A DNA stretch of 64,000 nt from Chloroflexi bacterium HGW-Chloroflexi-4 (GCA_002840715.1 PHBW01000009.1:44472-108471), one strand, 5' to 3'; positions 42,702 through 51,227 are shown, counted from the stretch's first letter. Numbers and translations: made by a program. Notes: a model not told the origin generated them from the letters alone.

Positions 42702-43583
42702 TTATCGGTCAGTGTGACGGTTTTGATTGATGCGCGTGATTTCTTTAAGCACCAGTGAAGGTTTTTCGTCACGCAGCAGGGGCAGTCTGGCACGTGTGCG
42801 GTGCAGTTGATTGAGGTCCAGTTCGGTCATTACCAGCGCTTCTTGATGTTGAGGTCCCTGGATGATGGGCTCACCATCTGGGTTGTAAGCTGAAGCGCCT
42901 CCCCAGAAATTCAGGCCGTCTTCGTAGCCGACCCGGTTGGTGTGCACAACAAAAGATGTAAACAAACCGGCATAAGCGCGGTTGATCTCATCCACCCAAC
43001 GTGCGGAATCCAGTTTGCCGGGTTGGCAGCCGTTGTTAGTGTGCGGCAGTCCACGGCCGGGGGAGGCTGAGGCAAACAAAAAGAGATCAGCGCCGTCCAG
43101 CCACAGCACGTATGGCAGTGAGGCATGCCAGAAATCTTCACAGATCAGCATGCCCACCCGTCCAAAGCGGGTGTCAAAAGCGTTAACACCGTCGCCTTCG
43201 GCAAAGAAACGTCCTTCGTCGAACATCCCATACGTGGGCAGATATACTTTATGATGCACATGCAGCACTTTGCCGTCAGAGAGGTAGGCACTGGCAATAA
43301 AAAAGCGGTTTCGAGAATCTTCCTCGACAAACCCCACCATAATGTCAATCGCTCTTGAAGCTTCAAGCAGTTGGTTGAAAACGGGGTCAGAATCATCAGG
43401 GTGTAAGGCCACGGTTGGCACAAGATCTTGTAGTATATAGCCGGTCAACGAAAGCTCCGGAAAAATGATTAAATCAGCTCCCTTGTTGCGGGCTTCTTTG
43501 ATCAGTTCCAGGTGTTTTTCTAGATTGCGATTGACGTCTCCGAGAACGGTGTTGATTTGAGCCAGTGCAAGGTTTAATTTCAT
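42702..43583 (-). CDS. Nitrilase-superfamily amidohydrolase, probable NAD synthetase glutaminase
   Basis: Carbon-nitrogen hydrolase of 293 residues. The Glu-Lys-Cys triad is visible in FPELSLTGY, HHKVYLPTYGMFDE and LICEDFWH. The sequence LCEDxW and the region around YGMFDEGRFF are typical of the glutaminase domain of long NadE proteins. Located 48 bases upstream of nadE, it most likely supplies ammonia from glutamine to the ligase. I place the start at the ATG at 43583, with GGAG seven bases upstream, which removes overlap with the upstream gene. Confidence 0.88.
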   Translation of the reverse strand: MKLNLALAQINTVLGDVNRNLEKHLELIKEARNKGADLIIFPELSLTGYILQDLVPTVALHPDDSDPVFNQLLEASRAIDIMVGFVEEDSRNRFFIASAYLSDGKVLHVHHKVYLPTYGMFDEGRFFAEGDGVNAFDTRFGRVGMLICEDFWHASLPYVLWLDGADLFLFASASPGRGLPHTNNGCQPGKLDSARWVDEINRAYAGLFTSFVVHTNRVGYEDGLNFWGGASAYNPDGEPIIQGPQHQEALVMTELDLNQLHRTRARLPLLRDEKPSLVLKEITRINQNRHTDR

Positions 43584-43587
43584 AAGG

Positions 43588-44331
43588 TTACTCCGATCCG
43601 TTTTCGTTTGTGGCAATGCTTCTTTTCTTTTTGATTAAAACAATCATCAAAAACAGGCAGGTGGCTGCAGAAAAGATAATTGCCGCCCAGCTATCCAGGC
43701 GCAGCCCATACAGTCTTTGAACACTATCATACCGCATGAAAGAGAAAAGCAGGCTGTGCAAACTGAGTACCAAAAAACTGACGGCAGCCTTCAATCCGTC
43801 TTTTTTGATTAATCGTAATAACCATTCGATCAATCCCAACACCAAAAGCAGGCTGATCAACGCTACTGGCTGAACCGGCACTCGCAAGGCGGTCAATCCT
43901 GATTCGTCACGCAGCATCATGCCCCACCAGGTGCCGGCAGGCAGCAGTTGGCCAAAGGCGATACCGGTTTTCCAGGCGCCCAGCCAGATGGTCACGCCGA
44001 GCGGCAGCAGCATCCGGCTTAATCGGTCCAGTCCTTCAAGCAAAGGAAGCCTAAAAATGAGGAGTGATAGAAATGCAAAGAGGATGGCGCCTGCCAAAGC
44101 TCCAGGCCAGGAAAGGCCACCTAAGGTTATTAGGCTGATTTCTTGAGTGTGAGTTGAGAAATAACTTTGATATGCTGCCACAAACACAAGCCGTGCACCA
44201 AGTATCGCACCGGCCAGGGTGAAAACACCTGCCAGCAGCCAGCGAAAGCGGCGTTCTGCAGTGGTATGCTGCACAACTCTTAGTAATGCGATTGAGCCGC
44301 CGGCCCCGAGTATTAAGGAAAAAAGACTCAT
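43588..44331 (-). CDS. Polytopic membrane protein related to Lgt
   Basis: A 247-residue protein with about seven membrane segments. The segments GGLSWPGALAGAI and RVPVQPVALI align by eye with conserved parts of prolipoprotein diacylglyceryl transferase (the G-rich segment and the RxPVHP region). The usual His in the latter is Gln here, and the Lgt signature is otherwise weak. It may be an inactive or re-purposed Lgt relative. It lies 4 bases before the nitrilase-fold gene on the same strand. Confidence 0.6.
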   Translation of the reverse strand: MSLFSLILGAGGSIALLRVVQHTTAERRFRWLLAGVFTLAGAILGARLVFVAAYQSYFSTHTQEISLITLGGLSWPGALAGAILFAFLSLLIFRLPLLEGLDRLSRMLLPLGVTIWLGAWKTGIAFGQLLPAGTWWGMMLRDESGLTALRVPVQPVALISLLLVLGLIEWLLRLIKKDGLKAAVSFLVLSLHSLLFSFMRYDSVQRLYGLRLDSWAAIIFSAATCLFLMIVLIKKKRSIATNENGSE

Positions 44332-44462
44332 AAGGTTCCTTCCACCGGATTTATCTTACCACAAGCTCCCGTTTGAAGTTTTTTAAAAAGGGCTGCAACT
44401 TTTCCAAATTGGTCATAAGCCGGGTAAAATAGGGTAGGCAATAAAGATAGGATATTAACCCA

Positions 44463-44855
44463 GTGGCGACTGAGACTGAAAAAATAAAAATACTTCAAAT
44501 GATTCAAAGCGGCAAAATCACTGCTGATCAGGGGATTGAATTGTTGAATGCCTGCGCGGTGGCTGAAGCTAAATCTTCAACCCTCAACGCAGCTTCTACA
44601 GGCAGCCGCACGCCATCTGCACAATGGGTGAGGGTCATTGTCACGGATATGGCGACTGGCAAGCGGCGGGTGAATGTGCGCATGCCTGCCGGTCTGGTCA
44701 ATACCGGCACCAAATTCGGAGCGCGGCTTTCCATTGACCGTCAGAACCTTGACCCAGCCATCCTTCGCGAATCCATCCGCAGCGGCAAGGTCGGCAAGAT
44801 TCTGGATGTGGCTGATGATGACGAACAGGAACGCGTCGAAATCTATCTTGAGTAA
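44463..44855 (+). CDS. SHOCT-like / YvlB-N-type small protein
   Basis: A 130-residue protein beginning with a GTG and an AGGA-like site upstream. The N-terminal helix pair (KIKILQMIQSGKITADQGIELLNA) is the SHOCT-like motif found at the start of many bacterial membrane-stress proteins; part of it is quoted. The rest is soluble and charged (ARLSIDRQNLDPAILRESIRSG). No membrane segment is seen. Possibly a regulator or oligomerising module; function unknown. Confidence 0.75.
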   Translation: MATETEKIKILQMIQSGKITADQGIELLNACAVAEAKSSTLNAASTGSRTPSAQWVRVIVTDMATGKRRVNVRMPAGLVNTGTKFGARLSIDRQNLDPAILRESIRSGKVGKILDVADDDEQERVEIYLE

Positions 44856-44919
44856 ACCCAAACGGCAGGCGAATAGCCTGCCGTTTGATTTTCATACCAA
44901 CCTTGACAAGGTTGGGGTT

Positions 44920-44938
44920 TTCCCTGGCACTTGCAGCC
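44920..44938 (+). repeat. Dispersed 19-base repeat, copy 1
   Basis: TTCCCTGGCACTTGCAGCC occurs here and again at 63619-63637, both in intergenic DNA. Downstream bases (GGGCAAG, then GCGC) are also shared with few changes. Probably part of a dispersed palindromic element. Confidence 0.7.
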
Positions 44939-45010
44939 GGGGCAAGAGCGCGCCCCCGAGCTGCGTTAGCGGCGGGAGGGGTGCTTTGTCAAGGTTTATG
45001 TAAATTACCC

Positions 45011-45262
45011 TTAATTGATCGACTCCACTTTTTCAATCTCGGGGAAGAATTGCCTGACCGTGCCTTCCACCCAGCCTTTAACGGTCACCGGTGAAAGCGG
45101 ACAGCCCAAACAAGCACCGCCCAACTTGACCTTGACCACCTTGCCGTCGAAAGATACGAATTCCACTTCTCCTCCGTGATAAGATGAGATGTATGAATTG
45201 AGTTGTTCAATCAATCCGCGCAGCTGCTCGATTTGAGAAAAATTTGGGGTTTGGTCAGTCAT
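45011..45262 (-). CDS. NifU-like (NFU domain) iron-sulfur scaffold
   Basis: An 83-residue NFU-domain protein. The cluster-binding pair is LGGACLGCPLSPVTVKGWVE with CxxC in the expected place. It probably assembles or carries Fe-S clusters. It is a stand-alone NFU domain without the IscU-like part of full NifU. Divergent from the OsmC-like gene. Confidence 0.9.
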   Translation of the reverse strand: MTDQTPNFSQIEQLRGLIEQLNSYISSYHGGEVEFVSFDGKVVKVKLGGACLGCPLSPVTVKGWVEGTVRQFFPEIEKVESIN

Positions 45263-45391
45263 TTGAATTACCTCATGGAAATGATCGATATAAATTGCTT
45301 TTGTTTAGTAAAATCATACCATAACTCAAAAGAATGTCACTTTTAACTTATTTAGTCATCCAAAATATACAAAAATCTTAGGAGATAACTC

Positions 45392-45790
45392 ATGGAAATG
45401 ATAATTGACTTCCCCGGCGGCGCCAGAGTGGACGCTCACTTCGGACCGTACACCGTTATGACCGATCAACCTCCTATGGGTGGTGGTGCAGCTTCTGCCC
45501 CCACCCCCTTTGCCCTCTTTTTGGCCTCATTGGGTACCTGCGCCGGCATCTATGTTTTGGGCTTTTGCAACCAGCGCGGACTTCCCACCGAGGGTATCCG
45601 CATTATTCAACGTGTGCAGACCGATCGTTCCACCGGTAAGACTGAAAATATTGAGCTTGAAATTCAGGTGCCGCCCACTTTCCCTGATAAGTACTATTCC
45701 GCCCTCATCCGATCTGCAGAACAATGCAAGGTCAAGCAGTTGATAGAAAATCCCCCAACTTTTAACGTGTTTACCAACGTGGTTGCATAA
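45392..45790 (+). CDS. OsmC-family protein
   Basis: A 132-residue OsmC/YhfA-type protein. The two reactive Cys lie in LGTCAGIYVLGFC and SAEQCKVKQLI, consistent with a thiol peroxidase or redox-active fold. The N-terminal block DFPGGARVDAHFG and the PTPFALFLASLGTC region are typical. A strong TTAGGAG site lies eight bases upstream. No partner gene is evident. Confidence 0.9.
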   Translation: MEMIIDFPGGARVDAHFGPYTVMTDQPPMGGGAASAPTPFALFLASLGTCAGIYVLGFCNQRGLPTEGIRIIQRVQTDRSTGKTENIELEIQVPPTFPDKYYSALIRSAEQCKVKQLIENPPTFNVFTNVVA

Positions 45791-45880
45791 TTTCAAGCGA
45801 CCCCGATTTCCGTTTTAAAATCCGTAGGGTGCATCCCGTTTAGTGGGATTCACCTTCAATAAAAATGTGAATATGGTTGC

Positions 45881-45916
45881 AAAAAAAAGGGTCTGATTTC
45901 TACAAATCAGACCCTT
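45881..45916 (-). terminator. Intrinsic terminator of the btu operon
   Basis: On the minus strand a 13-base-pair stem (AAGGGTCTGATTT and its complement, 4-base loop) is followed by a run of eight Ts. It terminates transcription coming from btuFCD and the MoaD-like gene. Confidence 0.9.
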
Positions 45917-45935
45917 GTCCAATGCATTTTTGGTT

Positions 45936-45971
45936 CTACCCACTACCCACTACCCACTACCCGCTACCCAC
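45936..45971. repeat. Short tandem repeat, CTACCCA unit
   Basis: Five head-to-tail copies of a 7-base unit (CTACCCA, one with a G change) lie at the 3' end of the MoaD-like gene. The last copies overlap its stop codon and the Gly-Gly codons. A possible slippage site. Confidence 0.75.
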
Positions 45972-46248
45972 CCGAAAGCGGCGGTATAAACTCCAAACTG
46001 TCACCATCCACCAGACAGGTGTTCAACCCCTCTGCCAGGGTGGATACATCATCGCCGTTCAAAAAAGGATGCAAATGTTGTGAGGGTGAACCGTCTTTTT
46101 CGAGCAAATGAGATTTCAACGCCGGAACAGCTTTTACAACGCCCGTAATCACATCATGAACCGAACATTTTTCGGGCAGGTTCAGGGTTAATCGGCCTTT
46201 TTGAGCAATTAACCTATACGCCGCAACCAGGTTGACCTCTATTTTCAT
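45964..46248 (-). CDS. MoaD/ThiS-family ubiquitin-like sulfur carrier
   Basis: A 94-residue beta-grasp protein ending in PPLSGG, the C-terminal Gly-Gly that is adenylated and thiocarboxylated in sulfur carriers. The NGDDVSTLAEGLNTCLVDGDSLEF segment (quoted in part) resembles MoaD. It lies 38 bases after btuD and is probably read from the cobalamin-regulated transcript. Which pathway it serves (molybdopterin, thiamin or cysteine/tungstopterin) cannot be decided; no MoaE, ThiF or ThiG is nearby. Confidence 0.85.
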   Translation of the reverse strand: MKIEVNLVAAYRLIAQKGRLTLNLPEKCSVHDVITGVVKAVPALKSHLLEKDGSPSQHLHPFLNGDDVSTLAEGLNTCLVDGDSLEFIPPLSGG

Positions 46249-46286
46249 GAATCCTCGCTTTCAGATCTTAAAAGCATTATAAAGGA

Positions 46287-47081
46287 TTATCGAGGCAAAA
46301 CGGCGAAATGTCCGGTGATGGGGTCTTGCAGTGTAGTCAGCGGCAGATGATAAACCCCGCTCAAGATTTCAGGCTGCAGCACTTCAGCAGGGGTTCCCAA
46401 TTTCACCAGCCGGCCGTCAACCATCAACGCCACCTGGTCCGCGAAGTTTGTTAACAGGTTGAGATCGTGGATGGCCACCAACGCCGATCTCGGTTCAAAC
46501 CCGTTTTGGATCTCTGCCTGCGAAGGGTGGGCCAGCCGATGAACGCTTTTAAGGAAGCTGACCTGGTATTGCAGATCAAGGTGCGAGGTTGGTTCATCCA
46601 TGATCAGCACAGGCGTTTGTTGAGCCAGTGCCCTGGCAAGCATTACACGCTGCTGCTCTCCGCCTGATAATTCAGCAATATTGCGGTCAGCCATTTCCAA
46701 TAAATCGACCTGCGCCATGGATTGTTTGACAATCTCGTGGTCCTGCCCTGAAGTGATGCCAAACCAGTTCAAATAGGGTGTTCTCCCCAGCGCCACCACC
46801 TCATAAACTGAGAAGGCTGGCGGCAGATTGCGGATTTGCGGTACAACGGCAACTAACTTTGAACGATCCTGGATGCTTTTTTGGGTGAGGTCTTGATCGT
46901 TGTATCGCACCTTGCCAGACGCAGGGGTCAGAATGCCGCTGATCGCGCGGATGAGAGTGGTCTTGCCGGAACCGTTGGGTCCGATCAAAGCGATCACAGA
47001 CCCTTGCGGAACTTTCAGGTTGATGTCATGAAGCACTTTTTCGCCTTTATAACCGGCATTCAGGTTTTCAATTGATAACAT
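46287..47081 (-). CDS. btuD: Vitamin B12 ABC transporter ATP-binding protein
   Basis: ATPase of a BtuCDF/FecE-type importer. Walker A is GPNGSGKTT, the signature LSGGEQQRVMLARAL and Walker B VLIMDEPTSHLD; the Asp-loop and switch His (ALVAIHDLN) are present. I start at MLSIEN (47081), seven bases after the GGTGA stop/ribosome overlap with btuC; the longer frame to 47207 would overlap btuC by about 120 bases and looks unlike ABC proteins. The cobalamin assignment rests on the riboswitch upstream of the operon. Confidence 0.9.
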   Translation of the reverse strand: MLSIENLNAGYKGEKVLHDINLKVPQGSVIALIGPNGSGKTTLIRAISGILTPASGKVRYNDQDLTQKSIQDRSKLVAVVPQIRNLPPAFSVYEVVALGRTPYLNWFGITSGQDHEIVKQSMAQVDLLEMADRNIAELSGGEQQRVMLARALAQQTPVLIMDEPTSHLDLQYQVSFLKSVHRLAHPSQAEIQNGFEPRSALVAIHDLNLLTNFADQVALMVDGRLVKLGTPAEVLQPEILSGVYHLPLTTLQDPITGHFAVLPR

Positions 47082-47085
47082 GGCT

Positions 47086-48114
47086 TCACCAATAATTCTG
47101 CGATTTTGAACGGTTAAGCACCCACAAGAAGAATGGGGCGCCCAACAAGGCGGTAATGATCCCCACGGGGATTTCTTGAGGCGAAATGATGGTGCGAGCA
47201 ACCACATCCGTGACGAGTAACAAACTGGCGCCGCAGATCATTGAGAGCGGAAGCAGCCGGCGGTAGTCGCCTCCCCACAACATGCGCACCACATGTGGAA
47301 TCACCAGCCCCACAAAACCAATCACACCGGCAAAAGAAACAGCAGCAGCAGTGCACAGCGTGGCGGCAATAATGATGATCAAGCGTGTTTTTTGCACCGG
47401 AATGCCTAATTGTTGGGCTTGTTCGTCTCCGAACTGCAGCACGTTCAGTGGATGTGCCGTCAGCAGCAGCACGGTCAGTCCAATCACTGCATAAGGCAGC
47501 ACTCCGAGCACTGGGCTCCAGCCGGTGAGCGTGGACCCGCCCATTAGCCAAACAATGGCGCGGCGCAGTTCACCGGTGGAATTGATCATCAGCAGTGAGG
47601 TGATTGCAGACGCAAAAGCACTTACCGACACCCCTGCCAGAATCAAATTGGTGGTGGGGATGGTTTTGCCCACCCTGGCCAACTGGGTTACCAACAAAAC
47701 AGAGACGACAGCACCAACGAAGGCTGCCATCGGCACGGCGATCAATCCCAGTGTTGAATAAGGCCACTGGATGCTCATGGCGATCACGGCGCCTGCGCCT
47801 GCGCCGGAAGACACTCCTATCATAAAGGGGTCGGCCAGCGGGTTGCGGAACAAGCCTTGATAGGCCGATCCGCTACCGGCAAGCGCAGCGCCCACCAGAA
47901 TTAACAATATGGTGCGCGGCGCTCTTAATTGAAATAGGATGGCGGTGAATGATCCATTCGGGTCGAGTGCGGAGGTTGTTCCCTGGAGCGAAGATTTGAC
48001 CAAATCCCACAATGTGGCAGGGGGAATGAAAACACTGCCCACCAGCACGCTGACCAATATGGCAGCGAAAAGAATGATCAAACTGATCAGAAACGGGCGG
48101 GCAGTTTTCTTCAT
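47086..48114 (-). CDS. btuC: Vitamin B12 ABC transporter permease
   Basis: FecCD-family permease of 342 residues with about ten membrane segments. Family blocks include LRAPRTILLILVGAALAGSG, PLADPFMIGVSSGAGAGAV and GFVGLVIPHVVRMLWGGDYR, the last forming the ATPase-coupling helices. It lies 4 bases after btuF and 4 bases before btuD, in a tight operon. The family also transports siderophores; vitamin B12 is inferred from the upstream riboswitch. Confidence 0.92.
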   Translation of the reverse strand: MKKTARPFLISLIILFAAILVSVLVGSVFIPPATLWDLVKSSLQGTTSALDPNGSFTAILFQLRAPRTILLILVGAALAGSGSAYQGLFRNPLADPFMIGVSSGAGAGAVIAMSIQWPYSTLGLIAVPMAAFVGAVVSVLLVTQLARVGKTIPTTNLILAGVSVSAFASAITSLLMINSTGELRRAIVWLMGGSTLTGWSPVLGVLPYAVIGLTVLLLTAHPLNVLQFGDEQAQQLGIPVQKTRLIIIIAATLCTAAAVSFAGVIGFVGLVIPHVVRMLWGGDYRRLLPLSMICGASLLLVTDVVARTIISPQEIPVGIITALLGAPFFLWVLNRSKSQNYW

Positions 48115-48118
48115 GTGA

Positions 48119-49036
48119 TTAATACAACTCGGGGTGGATTAACTTTGCCAATGCTTCAAGCCCGTCCACCATGCGCGGACCAGGCCGGCTGGCCATGTCG
48201 TCATTAAAGGGGTAAATGGCGTTATTCTTGACTGCGGTGAGGGTTTCCCATCCGGCTCGCGTGGCAACCTGTTCGGCTGTCATGCCGTAGGCAGCGTCGC
48301 CCAGCAGAATCAGGTCGGGGTCTTGCACCAGCAGTTCTTCGAGGCTGATCTGAGCCCAGGCGTCTGTCATGGCTGAACCAACGTTCACTCCGCCTGCCAT
48401 CTGGATCAATTGCTCCATAAAGGTGTTGGGGCCGGAAGTCCAGGGTTTGGCGGCATCAGAGCCATCCAATTCGTAAAACACAAGCGGTTTGGCTTGCGAT
48501 TTGGCGATGGTCTCAGTCACAGCAGCAACACGCGCAGTCAGTGAATCCACCAGATCAGCAGCTTCTTTGTCATGACCGGTGAGTTGTCCTACCGTCTCAA
48601 GAATGGGATAGAGGCCGTCCAACTGTACGGGGTTCTTAATGTAGTAAACTGTCAGCCCCAGATCTTCAAGCGCCTTGACCTGCTCGGGAGTATTAATTTC
48701 GGTTAACACCACAAGATCAGGGTTCAAGCTGGCGATGGTTTCAAAAGAGTAATCGCCCATCGAGCCGCCCACATCCTGAAGCTCCAAAACGGATTCTGGA
48801 TAGTTGCTGAAGCTGTCACGTCCGACCACTTGGTCACCGGCGCCAACTGCAAATAGAATTTCAGTGGCAGAGGGTGCGAGCGAGACGATGCGTTCGGCGG
48901 GTTGATCCAAAGCGACGGTGCGGCCAAGCCCATCAGTGAGGGTGATTGCCTGTGGTACTGCTGCTGCAGGGGCACATCCGGCCAACATCAAGGCCAAAAT
49001 GGTGATAACTAAAAAGAACTGTGTGATCTTCTTCAT
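48119..49036 (-). CDS. btuF: Vitamin B12-binding lipoprotein
   Basis: Periplasmic-binding protein of the BtuF/FecB family. The lipoprotein signal ends in LAGC (Cys21). The N-lobe contains ERIVSLAPSATEILFAVGAG and DVGGSMGDYSFETIASLNPDL (quoted in part), typical of BtuF-like proteins. The start at 49036 has AAGGA with seven bases of spacing. An upstream in-frame extension to 49144 would run through the riboswitch expression platform and is rejected. The short two-lobe architecture suits a cobalamin ligand. Confidence 0.92.
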   Translation of the reverse strand: MKKITQFFLVITILALMLAGCAPAAAVPQAITLTDGLGRTVALDQPAERIVSLAPSATEILFAVGAGDQVVGRDSFSNYPESVLELQDVGGSMGDYSFETIASLNPDLVVLTEINTPEQVKALEDLGLTVYYIKNPVQLDGLYPILETVGQLTGHDKEAADLVDSLTARVAAVTETIAKSQAKPLVFYELDGSDAAKPWTSGPNTFMEQLIQMAGGVNVGSAMTDAWAQISLEELLVQDPDLILLGDAAYGMTAEQVATRAGWETLTAVKNNAIYPFNDDMASRPGPRMVDGLEALAKLIHPELY

Positions 49037-49084
49037 GGTAATCCTTATCATTAAATATTGTTTTTTACGATTCGCAACAGGGGA

Positions 49085-49117
49085 TAAAAATACCCTGCCG
49101 CATATCTGGACAGGGTG
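49085..49117 (-). terminator. Riboswitch-controlled terminator hairpin
   Basis: ACCCTG and CAGGGT form a stem separated by 13 bases and followed by ATTTTTAT on the minus strand. Placed between the cobalamin aptamer and btuF, it is the probable expression platform that stops transcription when the cofactor is bound. Confidence 0.6.
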
Positions 49118-49154
49118 ATCGTCTTGTTTAAGGCGAGTGCCCACCTCCTTAATG

Positions 49155-49290
49155 CGAGAGTGTGTGACACGCTTTTTTGGCGGGCGACCTGGCTTATCAG
49201 ATTACTCTGAATTACAGTTGCGCTACAGCACCGGACTATACACCGGTTTCGCCTTTAAGCCCTCCCATCCGGGGGAGTGGCACTCAAGCT
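49155..49290 (-). promoter_or_regulatory. Cobalamin riboswitch
   Basis: On the minus strand the conserved cobalamin core can be read: AAACCGGTG, AGTCCGGTGCTG, GCGCAACTGTAA, and AAGCCAGGTCGCCCGCC. These match the B12-box order GGTG...TCCGG...GCCACTGT...AGTCAGGATACCTGCC with few changes. The element lies in the leader of btuFCD, supporting adenosylcobalamin feedback control. Boundaries are approximate. Confidence 0.85.
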
Positions 49291-49304
49291 TTTTGGAGAG
49301 AATA

Positions 49305-49332
49305 CCGGGAATCTTGTTTTGTAGATTCCCGG
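49305..49332. repeat. Hairpin upstream of the cobalamin riboswitch
   Basis: CCGGGAATCT and AGATTCCCGG form a 10-base-pair stem with an 8-base loop. It lies just 5' of the riboswitch on the minus strand. It could be the end of a transcription unit or part of the leader; no T-run supports termination. Confidence 0.5.
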
Positions 49333-49522
49333 GGTTTAGGGGTAAATATGATTGCTAATCTCTCGCTATTAATATCTGCGTGGATATGGCACGCATATGG
49401 TTTATAAGTTGTTTAAACTCAGAAAATTATCAGATCCTTTCAATACCCCATAAATTATGATTTTTATTAATCCCTCCTTCACGGCATTATAATTAGGCAA
49501 CAAAAAAACTAAGGAAATTACT

Positions 49523-50056
49523 TTGTCATCTCTATTATTGGAACAACAAATCGGGGAACTGCTGCGGCAGCGCGGCATGAAATTGACCATGGCTGAATCC
49601 TGCACTGGTGGCCTTGTCGGACACCGCATCACCAACATCCCCGGCTCCTCTGATTACTATCTGGGCAGCGTTACCGCTTATGCCTATGAAGTCAAAGAAG
49701 CACTGCTCGGCGTTAAACATGAAACCCTTCAACAGCACGGCGCCGTCAGCAAGGAATGCGTCATTGAAATGGCCAGGGGGGTGCGCAGCGCTCTTTCAGG
49801 CGGATTCCCTCTTGATTCGATTCTCGGCATTTCCATCAGCGGCATCGCCGGCCCCGGCGGCGGCTTGCCTGAGAAACCTGTCGGCACAGTCTGGATTGGT
49901 TTGAGTGCAGCCGACGGCGATTGGGCCTGGAAGTGCTGCTGGAAAGGCGACCGCATCAAAAACAAGGAAGATTCTGCCCAGGCCGCCCTGGAGCTGGCTT
50001 TGATGTATCTACAGAATAATTTACCTGCTGAAACATGGCCGGGCTGTCAATCATAA
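49523..50056 (+). CDS. pncC: CinA C-terminal-type nicotinamide-nucleotide amidase
   Basis: Deamidates NMN to nicotinic-acid mononucleotide in pyridine-nucleotide recycling. The stand-alone CinA C-terminal domain of 177 residues shows LTMAESCTGGLVGHRITNIPGSSDY (quoted in part), with the conserved Ser, and SGIAGPGGGLPEKPVGTVWIG. The start is a TTG at 49523 with AAGGAA about six bases upstream; no ATG fits. It is the first gene of a plus-strand group with the glycosyltransferase 10 bases on. Function in NAD metabolism parallels the split NAD synthetase nearby. Confidence 0.88.
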   Translation: MSSLLLEQQIGELLRQRGMKLTMAESCTGGLVGHRITNIPGSSDYYLGSVTAYAYEVKEALLGVKHETLQQHGAVSKECVIEMARGVRSALSGGFPLDSILGISISGIAGPGGGLPEKPVGTVWIGLSAADGDWAWKCCWKGDRIKNKEDSAQAALELALMYLQNNLPAETWPGCQS

Positions 50057-50066
50057 TGAGGACTTC

Positions 50067-51227
50067 ATGGATTCAAAGAAACGCGCTTTAATCCTGACCG
50101 CGGATGCCGGTTTCGGCCATCGCAGCGCCGCCAATGCGGTGCGAGACGCTATCCTCGATAAATACGCAGACCAAATGTCAGTCGAATTGCTCAATCCTCT
50201 TGCTGAGCCCACCACGCCATCCTTTTTACGCGACACCCAATCGGATTACGACAAATACGTAAAGCACGTCCCTGAGCTATATCAGCTCGGGTATGAGGCC
50301 AGCGACAACCTCATCCCAACCGCTTTTCTCGAACGCTCCATTGGCGTACTGCTCGTGGATACCATGCGTGAAATGTTCACCAAATACAAACCGGATGTGG
50401 TGCTTTCCACCTATCCCTGGTACCAGGCGGCGATATCCACCCTCTTTACCGGCCGCAAAAACAAGGTCCCCCAATATACCGTGGTGACTGATCTCTCCAC
50501 TGTGCACCGCATGTGGTTTCATAAAAAGGTGACCGGCTGCATGGTGCCAAACACCCTGGTGGCCGAGTTGGGCATGAGCTACGGAATGCCGCTCGAAAAG
50601 ATCATCATTACCGGCATTCCGGTGTCTCCTGCCATATCAAAAGAAAAACGCGCCAAGAATGACATCCGTCAAGAGCTCGGATGGCAGCCCGACCTGCCCA
50701 CCATTTTGGCGGTCGGCAGCAAACGCGTTGAACGCCTGATTGACTCTTTGAATGTCATCAACCATTTCGGCGCCCCCATCCAGGTGGCTGTGGTTTGCGG
50801 TAAAGACGAGAACCTCTTTCGCGAGCTGACCCATTTTGAGTGGCACATCCCGGCATACATCTATGAGTATTCAGATCAGGTGCCGACCCTGATGAAGGCT
50901 TCTGATTTGATGTTGTGCAAGGCCGGCGGATTGATCGTCACCGAGTCTCTGGCCGCGGGGCTGCCCATGATGCTGACCGAGATCATCCCCGGGCAGGAAA
51001 CCGGCAACGCCGAATATGTCACTGCCTACGGCGCAGCCGATATGGCTGAATCGCCTATTGCCATTTTGGAATGCCTCAATCACCTGATGAAAGACGACCA
51101 GGCTTTGTTGAAAAAACGCGCAGCCAATGCCAAGTTCCTTGGTCAGCCCGATTCTGCCTATGCTGCGGCAGACATATTATGGAAGGCTCCAAAAATGGAA
51201 GTTCGAAAAACTGTGCGTCATACTTAA
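50067..51227 (+). CDS. MGDG-synthase-type (GT28) glycosyltransferase
   Basis: Processive-type diacylglycerol glycosyltransferase family, 386 residues. The N-terminal acceptor half has LTADAGFGHRSAANAVRDAI, and the UDP-sugar half has KAGGLIVTESLAAGLPMML and EIIPGQETGNAEY, which are characteristic. It probably makes membrane glycolipids such as galactosyl- or glucosyl-diacylglycerol. It may use diacylglycerol also metabolised by the DagK-like kinase. Start ATG at 50067 has AGGA about 10 bases upstream. Confidence 0.88.
   Translation: MDSKKRALILTADAGFGHRSAANAVRDAILDKYADQMSVELLNPLAEPTTPSFLRDTQSDYDKYVKHVPELYQLGYEASDNLIPTAFLERSIGVLLVDTMREMFTKYKPDVVLSTYPWYQAAISTLFTGRKNKVPQYTVVTDLSTVHRMWFHKKVTGCMVPNTLVAELGMSYGMPLEKIIITGIPVSPAISKEKRAKNDIRQELGWQPDLPTILAVGSKRVERLIDSLNVINHFGAPIQVAVVCGKDENLFRELTHFEWHIPAYIYEYSDQVPTLMKASDLMLCKAGGLIVTESLAAGLPMMLTEIIPGQETGNAEYVTAYGAADMAESPIAILECLNHLMKDDQALLKKRAANAKFLGQPDSAYAAADILWKAPKMEVRKTVRHT

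Noticed and set aside
45936..45971. CRISPR-like repeat array
   Set aside because: The unit is only 7 bases with no spacers; it is a simple tandem repeat.
45877..46083. 68-codon plus-strand frame over the MoaD-like gene end
   Set aside because: It crosses the terminator and tandem repeat and has no ribosome site.
47082..47207. N-terminal extension of btuD
   Set aside because: Would overlap btuC by about 120 bases and does not look like an ABC ATPase; the ATG at 47081 has the expected domain start.
49037..49144. N-terminal extension of btuF
   Set aside because: It runs through the riboswitch expression platform and terminator; the ATG at 49036 begins a proper lipoprotein signal.
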